Of a DNA stretch of 49,502 bases, positions 17,207 to 25,511 are shown one piece after another (positions within the stretch are counted from its first letter, which is position 1; each line of letters starts with the position of its first letter). The notes under the pieces are model-generated. The model was not told where the DNA came from, made no database searches, and saw nothing but the letters and a program-made list of their open reading frames with translations. Both the position numbers and the translations under genes were made by a program. Source of the stretch: Nonomuraea lactucae (GTDB lineage: Bacteria; Actinomycetota; Actinomycetes; Streptosporangiales; Streptosporangiaceae); contig NZ_QNFZ01000010.1 of assembly GCF_003313395.1 (NCBI RefSeq), positions 1 through 49,502 of the forward strand, in the 5' to 3' direction.

Positions 17207-20200
17207 GTGACCTCGGTCGATCGGACGGCGTATCCACGATTTGGCCGCGTGGTGTCGGGGCGGGAGCTATCTGAGGCGTTCACGCCTACGGATGCCGAGG
17301 CGGAGTGGGCGCGGACCAAGACGCAGGATCAGCAGCATCTGCTGGCCCTGGTGGTGTGGTTGAAGTCCTACCAGCGGCTGGGGTACTTCCCGAAGGTTGA
17401 GGATGCGCCGCTGCTGGTGGTGCGGCATGTAAGGGACATTCTGGGACTCGGCGAGGACGTAGCGCTGAAGCGTGCGGCGGTTCGGTCGGCCAAGCGGCAT
17501 CGGGAGTTCGTCCGCAAGCGGATGAAGGTCGTCTATGACGGGGCTGGGGTCCGGAAGGTCGCCGAGGAGGCGATTCGCAGGGCGGTCCTGACGAAGGACA
17601 ATCCCGCCGACTTGATCAACGTGGCGTTGGAGGAGTTGGTTCGGGCGCGCTGTGAGCTGCCGGGCTACACCACGCTGGATGCGATGGCCTCGACGATTCG
17701 CACTGAGGTCAACAACGGCTTCTACCAGAGCGTCGCTGGGCGGCTCGGTGCTGGGGCCAAGGCCAGGCTGGCGCGGATGCTGGTGGTGGATCCGATCAGT
17801 CGGCGCAGTGAGTTCGACCGTTTGAAGGATGTGGCGCAGGCCGCGTCGCTGGGCAAGTTCAAGCAGCGCCTGGAGCTGCTGGAGGGGATCGACGCGATCG
17901 GGCCGACCGAGGTGTGGCTGGATGGCGTACCGCCAGGGAAGATCGCTCATTTCGCTGGGGAAGCGCGGGTCACCTACGTTGCCGACATGAAGAAGATCAC
18001 CAATGAGGAAAAGCGGCTGACGCTGATTGTGTGTTTTGTGCATGCGGTCCGGACCAGTGTCCGCGATGACGTGGTGACGATGTTCTGCAAGCGGATGGCC
18101 GCGATCCACAAGAAGGGGCGCGAGCGCCTGGACGCCCTGCGGGAGGCGCATCGGGCCGAATCGGAGCGGCTGTTGGGCGTCTTCGGCGACGTCCTGTCCA
18201 TGGTTCGCGAGGCCACCGCCCCTGAGGAGGAGGCGTCGGCCGAGAGCAACGGTGATGCCTCGGTCGAGGGCCTAGCGCCGGACACGCGTGAGGTGGCGGA
18301 GCGGGCCGGCCGGTGGGTGCTCAAGACGCTGGAGAAGGCAGGGGGGGTAGAGACGGTGGCCGCGGCGCATGAGGCGGTGTCGGCCCATCACGGCAACAAT
18401 TACCTGCCGCTGCTGGAGCAGTACTACGGGCCCCACCGTGCGGCGCTGTTCACGCTGGTGAACGCGATTACGCTGGAGTCGACCAGCGCCGACCGCAGCG
18501 TCATTGACGCCGTGGAGTTCCTGCGGGCGCTGCGTGGCGCGAAGGTTTGTGCCGGAGCGGCTGATGGTCGAGCGGGTGGGCGCGGACGGGCAACCGGTCA
18601 CGGTGACGCTGTCGATCGACATCGACGGCTTCGCCTCGGCGATGTGGAAGAAGATCCTGCGGGACAAGCACAAGCCGGGGTGCGTGTTCTCGAACCTGGC
18701 GGCGGAGCTGCGGTCTGGGGACATCGCGGTGGCGGGGCCGGAGTCCTACGCCAACCTGCACGAACAGCTGATGTCCTGGCAGGAGTGTGAGCCGCTGGTG
18801 ACCCGGTTCTGCGAGGAGGCCGGGATCCCGTCCGAGCCGTCGCAGCTGACCGCCTTCTTCCGCGACAAGCTTGCCGCCCTCGCGCAGAGCGTCGATGCCG
18901 GGTATTCCTCCAACACCGATCTGGTGCTGGAGGGTGTCTGTCCGATGCTCAAGCGTCGCAAGGGCGTCGAGCGTCGGCCGGAGGCGCTCGAGTTGGAGGC
19001 TGCGGTCCATGACCGGCTGCCGCAGCGGGCGCTGCTGGACATCCTCACGCGCACCGCCTATCTGCTGGGCTGGCACCATCACTTCGGTCCGGCCTCCGGC
19101 TCGGATCCGAAGATCAAAGAGGCCTTGGCTCGCTACGTGCTGACGGTGTTCGCGCATGGTACGCTCCTCGGCCCGTCCCAGGTCGCGGCACACATGCGCG
19201 GCAAGGTCAGTCTCACTGGCAGGCAACAAGCACGCCACCGCCGGCAAGATTGAGAAAGCGTCGGCCACGGTCATCAACGCCTTCAGCAAGTTGGACGTGG
19301 CCGGCGTGTGGGGCGACGGGAAGACCGTCGCCGCGGACGGCTCGCAGATCGACACGTGGGAGAACAATCTCCTCGCGGAAACGTCCATCCGGTACGGGGG
19401 CTACGGAGGCATCGCCTACCGGCATATCTCTAACACCTACGTCGCCCTGTTCAGCCACTTCATCCCGTGCGGGGTGTGGGAGGCGGTCTACATCATCGAG
19501 GGCCTGCTGAAGAATACCTCCGACGTCCAGCCCGATACCATCCGCGCCGACACCCAAGGCCAGTCGCTGCCGGTCTTCGGCCTGGCCGCGCTCCTGGGGT
19601 TCGACTTGCTCCCTCGCATCCGCAACTGGCACGACCTGATCTTCTAGGGGACGAGGCGGTCGACTGGGACCTGATCGAAGCCCATTGGACGGACCTGCTG
19701 CGCACCGCGATCTCCATCCGGGAGAACAGGATGTCCTCGGTCACGCTGCTGCGCCGGCTGGGCAACCACTCCCGCAAGAACCGCCTGTACCGGGCATTCA
19801 GGGAGCTCGGCCGGGCGATCCGCACCATTACGCTGCTGCGCTATCTGTCCGAGCCGCAGCTGCGGGAGCAAATCACCAAGGTCACCAACCGGAACGAGGC
19901 CTTCCACGGTTTCGCCGACTGGCTGATGTTCGGCGGCAAGCTCATCGGCCACAACGACCCCGACTACCAGGAGAAGGTCATCAAATTCAACGAGTTGCTC
20001 GCCAACTGCGTCATGTACTCAACAGCCCTGGACATCACCGACGCCGCCAACGACATCGCCGCCGAGGGACAACCTGTCGATCTGGGCGACCTGGCGACCG
20101 TTTCCCCCTACATCACCCACACCGTCCGCCGGTTCGGGAACTGGACCCTCAACCTCAGCCCTCCGGAGGACACTCCCAACACCCGGTTGGACCTGGAACC

Positions 20201-20231
20201 ACGAGTGTTGTTCGCAGCGGCTCTGGCCTGA
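17207..20231 (+). pseudogene. tnpA: Tn3-family transposase TnpA, three frameshifts
   Basis: Joined frames give a protein of about 1000 residues, the normal length. The GTG at 17207 is the likely start (SVDRTAYPRFGRVVSGRELS follows). Frame breaks lie near 18540, 19215 and 19645. The N-terminal DUF4158-type domain (NPADLINVALEELVRARCEL; VGRL-type AGRLGAGAKARLARML) is followed by the catalytic domain, whose acidic residues are all visible: Asp in VAADGSQIDTW, Asp in IRADTQGQSLPVFGLAALLG, Glu in VTNRNEAFHGFADWL. The C-terminus ends LGDLATVSPYITHTVRRFGN. Each frame is otherwise well preserved, so decay is recent or the breaks are sequence errors. Confidence 0.9.
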
Positions 20232-20272
20232 TCCCCGTTCTAAATGTGGGCACGATGACGGACCGGCACGTC

Positions 20273-20996
20273 CTAGCCTGTTCCTGGATCGGGGTTGATC
20301 AGGAGCGATGTCCTCGGGCCCGCCGGTCCCAGGTCACGCAGCAGCGCGAGCCGGTTGGGCAGGGCGGCCGCCGCGTGGGCCCGGGCCAGCTCGGCCGTGC
20401 GAGCGCGGGATGAGTCCAGGACGACGAGCTGGGTGACCGCCAGCAGCGCTTGCGGCCCGAGCAGGCTTCTGGCCCGGCGAGTGTGCTCGACCGGCATGCC
20501 CAGCGGGTGGGCGCCGCAGGCGCGTTCGGCGGCGAGCTGGAGCATCTTCGGGCCCAGCGGCCGGGACGCTGGGCGGTGCGGGGATCGGCGGGCCGAACGG
20601 GGCGGCATCCATCGCGTCCAGGTAGGCGCGCATGGTCGCCACCGGCGGGCCGAAGCGATGGCCGCGCACGTCGGTGACCAGGGCGGGGTGGCTGACGCCG
20701 AGGCCGAGCAGGAACCGCCCGGGGAAGGCCTCGGCAAGGGTGCGCTGCGCAGCCGCGGCGCTGACCGCGTCGCGGGCGTAGATGCTGGCGGTGCCGGTGG
20801 CGATGACCGTCTGCCGGGTGGCCGACAGCAGCAGGGCGGCCTGGGTCATCGCCTCGCGGCCGGTCGTCTCGGGAAACCACAGGGCCGGATAGCCGAGGTC
20901 GTCGATGGCGGCGGCGGCCTGACGCAAGGCGAGGGCGGGATAGCGGTCCATCTCGCCCGCCCAGATGCCGACCCGGCCGAGGTCGAGCGCGTTCAT
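20273..20996 (-). pseudogene. LLM-class F420-dependent oxidoreductase, frameshifted and truncated
   Basis: From the ATG at 20996, which overlaps the NmrA stop (ATGA), the frame encodes MNALDLGRVGIWAGEMDRYP, AAAIDDLGYPALWFPETTGR and AYLDAMDAAPFGPPIPAPPS, typical of LLM oxidoreductases (TIGR03620-like). Near 20555 the frame breaks and continues in another as LGPKMLQLAAERACGAHPLG, MPVEHTRRARSLLGPQALLA and ALPNRLALLRDLG. The protein is about 50 residues short of the family length: the C-terminus is replaced near 20320 by unrelated sequence next to the transposase end. It was the second gene of an NmrA-LLM operon. Confidence 0.8.
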
Positions 20997-21907
20997 CGGT
21001 CCTGCTCGGCAGTGTCCTGGGCGGCCAGGAAACCGGCGATCTGGGCCGCTCCGGTCCGCTGCAGCCAGGTGCGCAGGTCCATCAGGCCGGGGTGCAGCGC
21101 GCGGGTGAAGGCGACGTCGGCGCGGTAGCCGCGTTCGTTGAGCCAGGTGTAGGCGTAGGCGAATTCCGCGCCGAGCTGAGCGATCGCCTCGATCGGGATC
21201 TGGACGTAGGGCAGCGGCCGGCCGACGCCCTCGGAGATGGCGGCGGCGATCTGGCGTGGGGTCAGTTCGTCCCCGGCCAGGTCGACCGCGCGGCCGATCC
21301 ACTCGCCCGGCTGGGCGAAGGCCAGCGCGGCGAAGGCGCCGACGTCGTCGACGGCCATGATCTGCTGGGGCACGTCGGCGGCGAACGCGGTGGCCACGGT
21401 GCCGTCGTGCAGGTGGTAGGAGCCGGTGTAGTTCTCCATGAAGGAGACCGGGCGCAGGAAGGTCGCGGGCAGGCCCAGGCGGGTGATGTGCTGTTCGATC
21501 CGCCACTTGTTGATGGTGTTGCTCGGCAGTTTCTCGGTGTTGTGGCGGCCGGCGCCGGCGAGCGAGGCGTAGACCAGGTGGCGCACGCCGGCGGCGTGGG
21601 CCGCGTCGGCGACGTTGCGGCCCCAGCGGACCTCGTCCTCGGCCGTGAAGCCCGCCGGGGTGCCCGGGGAGCCGACGGTGGGTTGCACGCTGAACAGGCC
21701 GTAGGCGCCTTCGGCGGCGGCGATGAGTGAGGCGAGGTTGTCCATCTCGGCGCGGGCGAGTTCGGCGCCCGCCTGCGCCAGCGCGCGCGCCGCTGCGGCG
21801 TCCGGATCGCGCGTCACCGCCCGTACCTGCCAGCCGTCGGCGAGCAGTTGTGCTGTCACGGCCCGGCCCTGCAGGCCGGTCGCCCCCACCACCACGATGG
21901 TCTTCAC
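20993..21907 (-). CDS. NmrA-like NAD(P)-binding protein (atypical SDR)
   Basis: 304 residues from a GTG at 21907 with GGAGA upstream; the ATG at 21931 lacks a site and lies in the operator region. Rossmann start TIVVVGATGLQGRAVTAQLL, then VRAVTRDPDAAAARALA, FSVQPTVGSPG, HLVYASLAGAGRHNTEKLPS (no YxxxK, usual for NmrA proteins) and LPATFLRPVSFMENYTGSY. NmrA/HSCARG-type proteins act as NADP sensors or as quinone/isoflavone-type reductases. It is divergent from a TetR gene across a palindromic region and coupled to the LLM remnant. It is passenger cargo of the Tn3 element. Confidence 0.88.
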   Translation of the reverse strand: MKTIVVVGATGLQGRAVTAQLLADGWQVRAVTRDPDAAAARALAQAGAELARAEMDNLASLIAAAEGAYGLFSVQPTVGSPGTPAGFTAEDEVRWGRNVADAAHAAGVRHLVYASLAGAGRHNTEKLPSNTINKWRIEQHITRLGLPATFLRPVSFMENYTGSYHLHDGTVATAFAADVPQQIMAVDDVGAFAALAFAQPGEWIGRAVDLAGDELTPRQIAAAISEGVGRPLPYVQIPIEAIAQLGAEFAYAYTWLNERGYRADVAFTRALHPGLMDLRTWLQRTGAAQIAGFLAAQDTAEQDR

Positions 21908-21936
21908 GATGTGTCTCCAGATCGTAGGCATGCGGC

Positions 21937-21999
21937 GGCCACCCGCTTAACTGGGGTGGCCCTCCGGTTCTGGGTGAGTACGATATGGAGGGCCACCCC
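21937..21999. promoter_or_regulatory. Triple GGCCACCC operator between NmrA and TetR genes
   Basis: A perfect 13-bp inverted repeat, GGGGTGGCCCTCC at 21953-21965 and GGAGGGCCACCCC at 21987-21999, plus a third half-site GGCCACCC at 21937-21944 that pairs with GGGTGGCC at 21954. GAGTACGATAT between the arms could hold a -10 element. It is the likely site of the divergent TetR. Confidence 0.75.
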
Positions 22000-22025
22000 G
22001 TTTTTGCAAGCCCGCCGGAGAACAC

Positions 22026-22640
22026 ATGCCGCCCGACAGCCGTACGACCTCGCCCACGCGTCCGATGCGCGCGGACGCACGCCGCAACTACGACCGCATC
22101 CTGGCCGCAGCCGCCGAGGCCATCGCCGAGCACGGAGCCGAGGCGTCCCTGGAGGAGATCGCCCGGCGCGCGGGCGTCGGCTCGGCCACGCTGCACCGCC
22201 ACTTCCCCTCCCGGCAGCGACTGCTGGAGGCCGTCTTCCGGGACAAGGTCGAGGCCCTGTGCGCCACTGCCGCCGACCTGGCCGCCGACCCCGACCCCGG
22301 ACAGGCGCTGGCGACCTGGCTGGGAGCCATCGCCAGGCACGCCGTGTCCAACCGGGGCCTGGCCGCCTCGCTGATGCGGGGAGCCCACGAGGGCGATCCG
22401 ACCCTGGGCGCCACCTGCCACACGATGATTACCAATGCCGGGGCGGACTTGCTGGCCCGCGCATGCCGGGCGAACGCCGCACGGCCCGATGTCTCGATCA
22501 CGGACCTGCTCAAACTTGTCAACGCCATCTGCCTGGCCGTTGAGCAGGAACCCGACGGCGTGGCCCAGGCCGACCGGCTGCTCACCCTTGCGCTCGCCGG
22601 AGTGCACCCTGCAGGAGCAACGGGGGGCCGGAAGATGTGA
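22026..22640 (+). CDS. TetR-family transcriptional regulator
   Basis: 204 residues from the ATG at 22026 (CCGGAG upstream). The helix-turn-helix is EEIARRAGVGSATLHRHFPS (residues about 41-60), with the TLHRHF variant common in actinobacterial TetRs of the SCO1402 group. The effector domain contains LATWLGAIARHAVSNRGLAA and a C-terminal LLKLVNAICLAVEQEPDGVA. It is divergent from the NmrA/LLM pair, with the GGCCACCC operator in between, so it probably controls that passenger operon. Intact although the transposition genes on both sides are broken. Confidence 0.92.
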   Translation: MPPDSRTTSPTRPMRADARRNYDRILAAAAEAIAEHGAEASLEEIARRAGVGSATLHRHFPSRQRLLEAVFRDKVEALCATAADLAADPDPGQALATWLGAIARHAVSNRGLAASLMRGAHEGDPTLGATCHTMITNAGADLLARACRANAARPDVSITDLLKLVNAICLAVEQEPDGVAQADRLLTLALAGVHPAGATGGRKM

Positions 22641-22744
22641 CACAGAAGATGAATTATCTGTCACACCGGCGACCGCCGGATTCTGTCCCCCCAGCTCGGC
22701 CTCCGCCGCGCCGCGGGCGACTCGGCAACATTATGTGTCACATC
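22634..22744 (+). promoter_or_regulatory. Candidate recombination site of the tyrosine recombinase
   Basis: This 110-base stretch just upstream of the recombinase gene has three related boxes: GATGTGACACA at 22634-22644, TGTCACA at 22659-22665 (inverted relative to the first), and TGTGTCACATC at 22734-22744, an exact 11-base complement of the first. In Tn4430-type elements the recombination site (paired inverted core plus accessory repeats) lies directly upstream of tnpI. The resemblance is in layout only. The repeats could instead be transcriptional operators. Confidence 0.45.
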
Positions 22745-22764
22745 CACGTGCAGGAGGACGGCCC

Positions 22765-23714
22765 GTGCCCGTCGTGGCGTTCCCCAGCCCACCCGACCCC
22801 ACCGGCTCAACGACCGCCGCAGCGGTCGAGCGCTTCCTGGAGTCCCGCACCGCGGCCACCACCCGCGCCGGCTACGCCGAGACCCTCACCTCAGCGCTAT
22901 CACCGGCCCGAGCCATCCCGTCGCCGAACTGACCCCGGAGCAGTACGCCGCGGTGATGGACCGCTGGAACACCGCGACCGCGGCCACCTGGAACCGGCAT
23001 CTATCCACCCTGGTCTCCTTCACCACCTGGGGCCCAGCGCCAGGAACTGCTCGTCACCAACCCGGCCCGGCGCCTGGAGCGCCGCAACAGCGCCCGCCGC
23101 GGCGACCGCGCCATCCCGCGCACCCGACTGGAGACACTCTTCACTGACCCCGCCCACGCGCTGCGCGAAAGAGTCCTGTGGCGGCTCCTGTACGACACCG
23201 CCGCCCGCGCCGAGGAAATCCTCACCCTCAACATCGAAGACCTCGACCTGGAGTTCCGCCGCGCCCGCGTCACCAGCAACGGGGACGCCATCGAGTACGT
23301 GCACTGGGCCACTCCCCACCGCCCGCATCCTGCCCCGCCTGCTGGCCGGCGGCACCGCCGGGCCGGTGTTCCTGGCCGACCGGCGCGCCCCTGCCTCCGG
23401 CTCTCGCGCACCCGCGGCCGCCGACATCTGCCCCCTCACCGGGCGGGGCCGGCTGTCCTATCCACGCGCCGAGTACCTGTTCAAGACCGCCTCCGCCAAG
23501 CTCGACCCGCACCGCCAGGGGTGGACGTTGCATCAGCTTCGCCACAGTGCGCTGCAGCATCTCGCCCAGGCCGGGCGTACCGCCCCGGAGTTGCAGGCCA
23601 AGAGCCCGCCACCAGCACCTGGCCAGCCTCGGCCGCTATGTGCGCTTGGGCGAGGAGACCTCTGCGCGCATCACCGCCGAAGCAGACCCCGCCCAACGTC
23701 GCCGAACCCGTTGA
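22765..23714 (+). pseudogene. Tyrosine recombinase (TnpI/XerD-like), several frameshifts
   Basis: A GTG at 22765 with GGAGG upstream opens MPVVAFPSPPDPTGSTTAAA and RFLESRTAATTRAGYAETL. About four frame breaks follow (near 22895, 23035, 23310 and 23605). Across frames the whole enzyme is visible: core-binding domain LTPEQYAAVMDRWNTATAAT, Arg I in YDTAARAEEILTLNIEDL, the HxxR box LHQLRHSALQHLAQAG, and the end HQHLASLGRYVRLGEETSAR with the nucleophilic Tyr. It ends about 70 bases inside the right inverted repeat, so it is part of the transposon, the position and role expected of a cointegrate-resolving TnpI. It is paralogous to the remnant at 415-1150. Confidence 0.85.
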
Positions 23715-23782
23715 CCCTGGACCACCTTGCAGGGACGGTCGCGCCTACTGCCGAACCCGCTGACTGCGACTACAGCAGCTCA

Positions 23783-23814
23783 CGGCCCCTTTCTGGCGTA
23801 TTCCGGCCGCCCCC
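23783..23814 (-). repeat. Right terminal inverted repeat of Tn3 element
   Basis: The complement starts GGGGGCGGCCGGAATACGCC, as at 17111, with one mismatch over 32 bases. It adjoins the truncated integrase at 23815. Confidence 0.85.
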
Positions 23815-24107
23815 GTGCAGGAGGTCGTGGCGGACGGCCCATTTGGCGAAGGAGGCGACGGCGGCGCGCTTGCGCTTGCGGGTGGCTGGCGACAGGTCGG
23901 CGAGCTCGGCCAGGTAGGTGCGGATCGGCGCGGCGGTCAGCTCGGCGATGTCCTCGCCGTGGTGGGCGGCGAAGGCGATCAGGTCACCGCGGTAGGCGCG
24001 CCGGGTGTGCGCGGAGGCGCCAGCGTTGGCCAGGTCGGTGAAAAGTCGTCGAGGTGGCGGGCGAGCGGGTGGGCGAGGCCGAGTTGCTCGGCGATGACCG
24101 GATCCAC
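23815..24107 (-). pseudogene. Second integrase, N-terminal fragment cut by the Tn3 element
   Basis: A GTG at 24107 with GGGAGG upstream opens VDPVIAEQLGLAHPLARHLD. After a one-base frameshift near 24040 it continues as FTDLANAGASAHTRRAYRGD, LIAFAAHHGEDIAELTAAPI and KRKRAAVASFAKWAVRHDLL. This is the SAM-like core-binding domain of XerC/D-type recombinases. The reading stops exactly where the transposon end begins, and the catalytic domain is not found on the far side of the transposon (left flank before 17111). So the target gene was interrupted and its other half later lost. Confidence 0.75.
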
Positions 24108-24133
24108 CGTGTCGACCTCCCTGATCCGCAAGG

Positions 24134-24233
24134 TTGCCAGATAACCGGGAAATGAAGCGTGCCTGCCGGGCGGCGCCCGTCCAGCTCGTGCCTGGTACGT
24201 GATCGCTATCTTGCCAGATAACAACGGTTATCT
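24134..24233. repeat. Direct repeat and inverted repeat upstream of the truncated integrase
   Basis: TTGCCAGATAAC occurs at 24134-24145 and again at 24211-24222. The second copy continues into a dyad, AGATAAC-AACG-GTTATCT, at 24216-24233 that overlaps the MarR stop codon. The arrangement could be an integrase core/accessory site or simply the MarR terminator. Confidence 0.45.
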
Positions 24234-24726
24234 AGGAAGCCTTGCTGGGTGAGCGCACGGCGCTAGACCGTGCCAGCGCCGCCTGGGTGGTGGGGCGCCT
24301 GGTGTCCACGTTGTCGGTCAAGGTTTTGAGGATGCCGGGGAGTTCTGCCACCGTTTCGGCGGGCAGGCCGCCCACGGTCTCCTCCGCCAGAGCGCACCAA
24401 AGCTGCTTGACCTGGTCGGCCAGAGCTTTGCCGCTGTCGGTGAGTTCGACGATGCTGGCGCGCTTGTCGGAGGGGGCGGGTGTGCGGCGGATGTGGCCGC
24501 CGGCTTCGAGCTTGCGGGTCATGAGCGTGACGCTGGGCGGCTCGCAACCGAGCGCCTCGCTGAGCTGTGCCTGGATCATCGGGCCGGTCCGGTCGAGCTG
24601 GAGCAGGAGCGCCTCCTGACCGGTGTGCAGGCCGAGCGGGGCCAGCAGTGATGCGGCCCTGGCCCGGTGGCGCAGGCTCAACAGGCGGATGGCCTGGTTG
24701 AGGGCGTCGGCGTGTTCGAAGTCCAT
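24232..24726 (-). CDS. MarR-family transcriptional regulator
   Basis: 164 residues from the ATG at 24726 with AAGGAGA upstream; the frame extends further but through the operator. The winged helix is clear: QLSEALGCEPPSVTLMTRKL (recognition helix) and GGHIRRTPAPSDKRASIVEL (wing with the conserved D-R pair), then TDSGKALADQVKQLW. The dimerisation helices are at both ends. It is divergent from the WrbA and MFS genes, with a palindromic site in the gap, so it probably represses itself and an inducible quinone-reductase/efflux pair. The ligand is unknown. Confidence 0.92.
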   Translation of the reverse strand: MDFEHADALNQAIRLLSLRHRARAASLLAPLGLHTGQEALLLQLDRTGPMIQAQLSEALGCEPPSVTLMTRKLEAGGHIRRTPAPSDKRASIVELTDSGKALADQVKQLWCALAEETVGGLPAETVAELPGILKTLTDNVDTRRPTTQAALARSSAVRSPSKAS

Positions 24727-24743
24727 GGGCTTCTCCTTGACAC

Positions 24744-24780
24744 ATTGGTTATGCACATAACTATTATGCACGTAACCAAT
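24744..24780. promoter_or_regulatory. MarR operator between divergent genes
   Basis: The outer dyad ATTGGTTA (24744-24751) ... TAACCAAT (24773-24780) encloses a second one, GTTATG-CA-CATAAC, at 24748-24761, and a related TTATGCACGTAA. The AT-rich patch stands out from its surroundings and covers both promoters. Confidence 0.8.
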
Positions 24781-24805
24781 CTTACTCGACAATGAGGAGC
24801 CGGGC

Positions 24806-25486
24806 ATGACCGTGAAGGTCGCCGTCATCTACTACAGCGCGACAGGCAGCGTGCACGCGCTCGCGCAGGCCGTCGCCGAGGGCGCCGCCTCGGCCGGGGC
24901 CGAGGTGCGGCTGCGGCGGGTCGCCGAGCTGGCTCCCGACAGCGCGATTGACCAGAACCCGCTGTGGCGGCAGCACGCCAATGCCGCCGGGTCGATCCCC
25001 GAGGCCTCGATCGATGACCTGGCGTGGGCCGATGCATTCGCGTTCGGGACGCCGACGCGGTTCGGCGCTCCTGCCGCGCAGCTCAAGCAGTTCATCGACC
25101 AGGCCGGCGGGTTGTGGCACGAAGGCGGATTGGCCGACAAGCCGGTCACGGCCTTCACCTCGGCATTCAACCGGCACGGCGGCAGCGAGGCCACCATCTT
25201 GTCGCTGGGCAACGTCTTTTACCACTGGGGGGCGCTGATCGTCCCGCCTGGATTCACCGATCCGGCCGTGTACGCCGCCGGTGGCAACCCCTATGGCACC
25301 TCGCATGTGACCGGCCCGACCGGAGACGGCCCGGACGCCGCGGTGCTGGAAGCGGCCAGGTACCAGGGGCAGCGGTTGGCCCGGATCACAATCCGGCTGC
25401 TGGGAAGCGGGCGCGTCACTGATGCCGCCGCGGGCAAGGGGAACGCCCGCGAAGCCCTGGCCGCTACGGCCTCCCGGACCGTGTGA
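24806..25486 (+). CDS. wrbA: WrbA-type NAD(P)H:quinone oxidoreductase (flavodoxin-like)
   Basis: 226 residues from the ATG at 24806 (GAGGAG upstream). It has the flavodoxin-like fold with an FMN-phosphate loop YYSATGSVHALAQAVAEGA, the WrbA segment WADAFAFGTPTRFGAPAAQL and FTSAFNRHGGSEATILSL. WrbA proteins reduce quinones by two electrons, avoiding semiquinone radicals. It is divergent from MarR and 25 bases upstream of the MFS pump, which suggests a quinone- or electrophile-inducible defence operon. The C-terminal 30 residues are longer than in E. coli WrbA. Confidence 0.9.
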   Translation: MTVKVAVIYYSATGSVHALAQAVAEGAASAGAEVRLRRVAELAPDSAIDQNPLWRQHANAAGSIPEASIDDLAWADAFAFGTPTRFGAPAAQLKQFIDQAGGLWHEGGLADKPVTAFTSAFNRHGGSEATILSLGNVFYHWGALIVPPGFTDPAVYAAGGNPYGTSHVTGPTGDGPDAAVLEAARYQGQRLARITIRLLGSGRVTDAAAGKGNAREALAATASRTV

Positions 25487-25511
25487 GCGGCGGGTTGGCC
25501 GGGAGTGAGTC

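Larger units (their letters stand above)
17111..23814 (+). mobile_element. 6.7-kb Tn3-family unit transposon with passenger genes
   Basis: The ends are inverted repeats: 17111-17142 and the complement of 23783-23814, 32 bp with one mismatch, starting GGGGGCGGCC and including GGAATACGCC. Inside are, in order, a transposase pseudogene next to the left end, an LLM oxidoreductase remnant, an NmrA-like gene, a divergent TetR, and a tyrosine recombinase pseudogene next to the right end. No 5-bp target duplication is seen (GGTTC on the left, GTGCA on the right), so flanking DNA was probably rearranged or the element moved one-sidedly. The right end sits inside the 5' part of another integrase. Transposase and recombinase are both frameshifted, so it is now immobile unless helped in trans. 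Confidence 0.8.

Noticed and set aside
20334-22664. Minus-strand open frame of 776 codons
   Set aside because: It only joins the true LLM oxidoreductase start to antisense sequence of the TetR and out-of-frame NmrA sequence; only its last part is a real gene.
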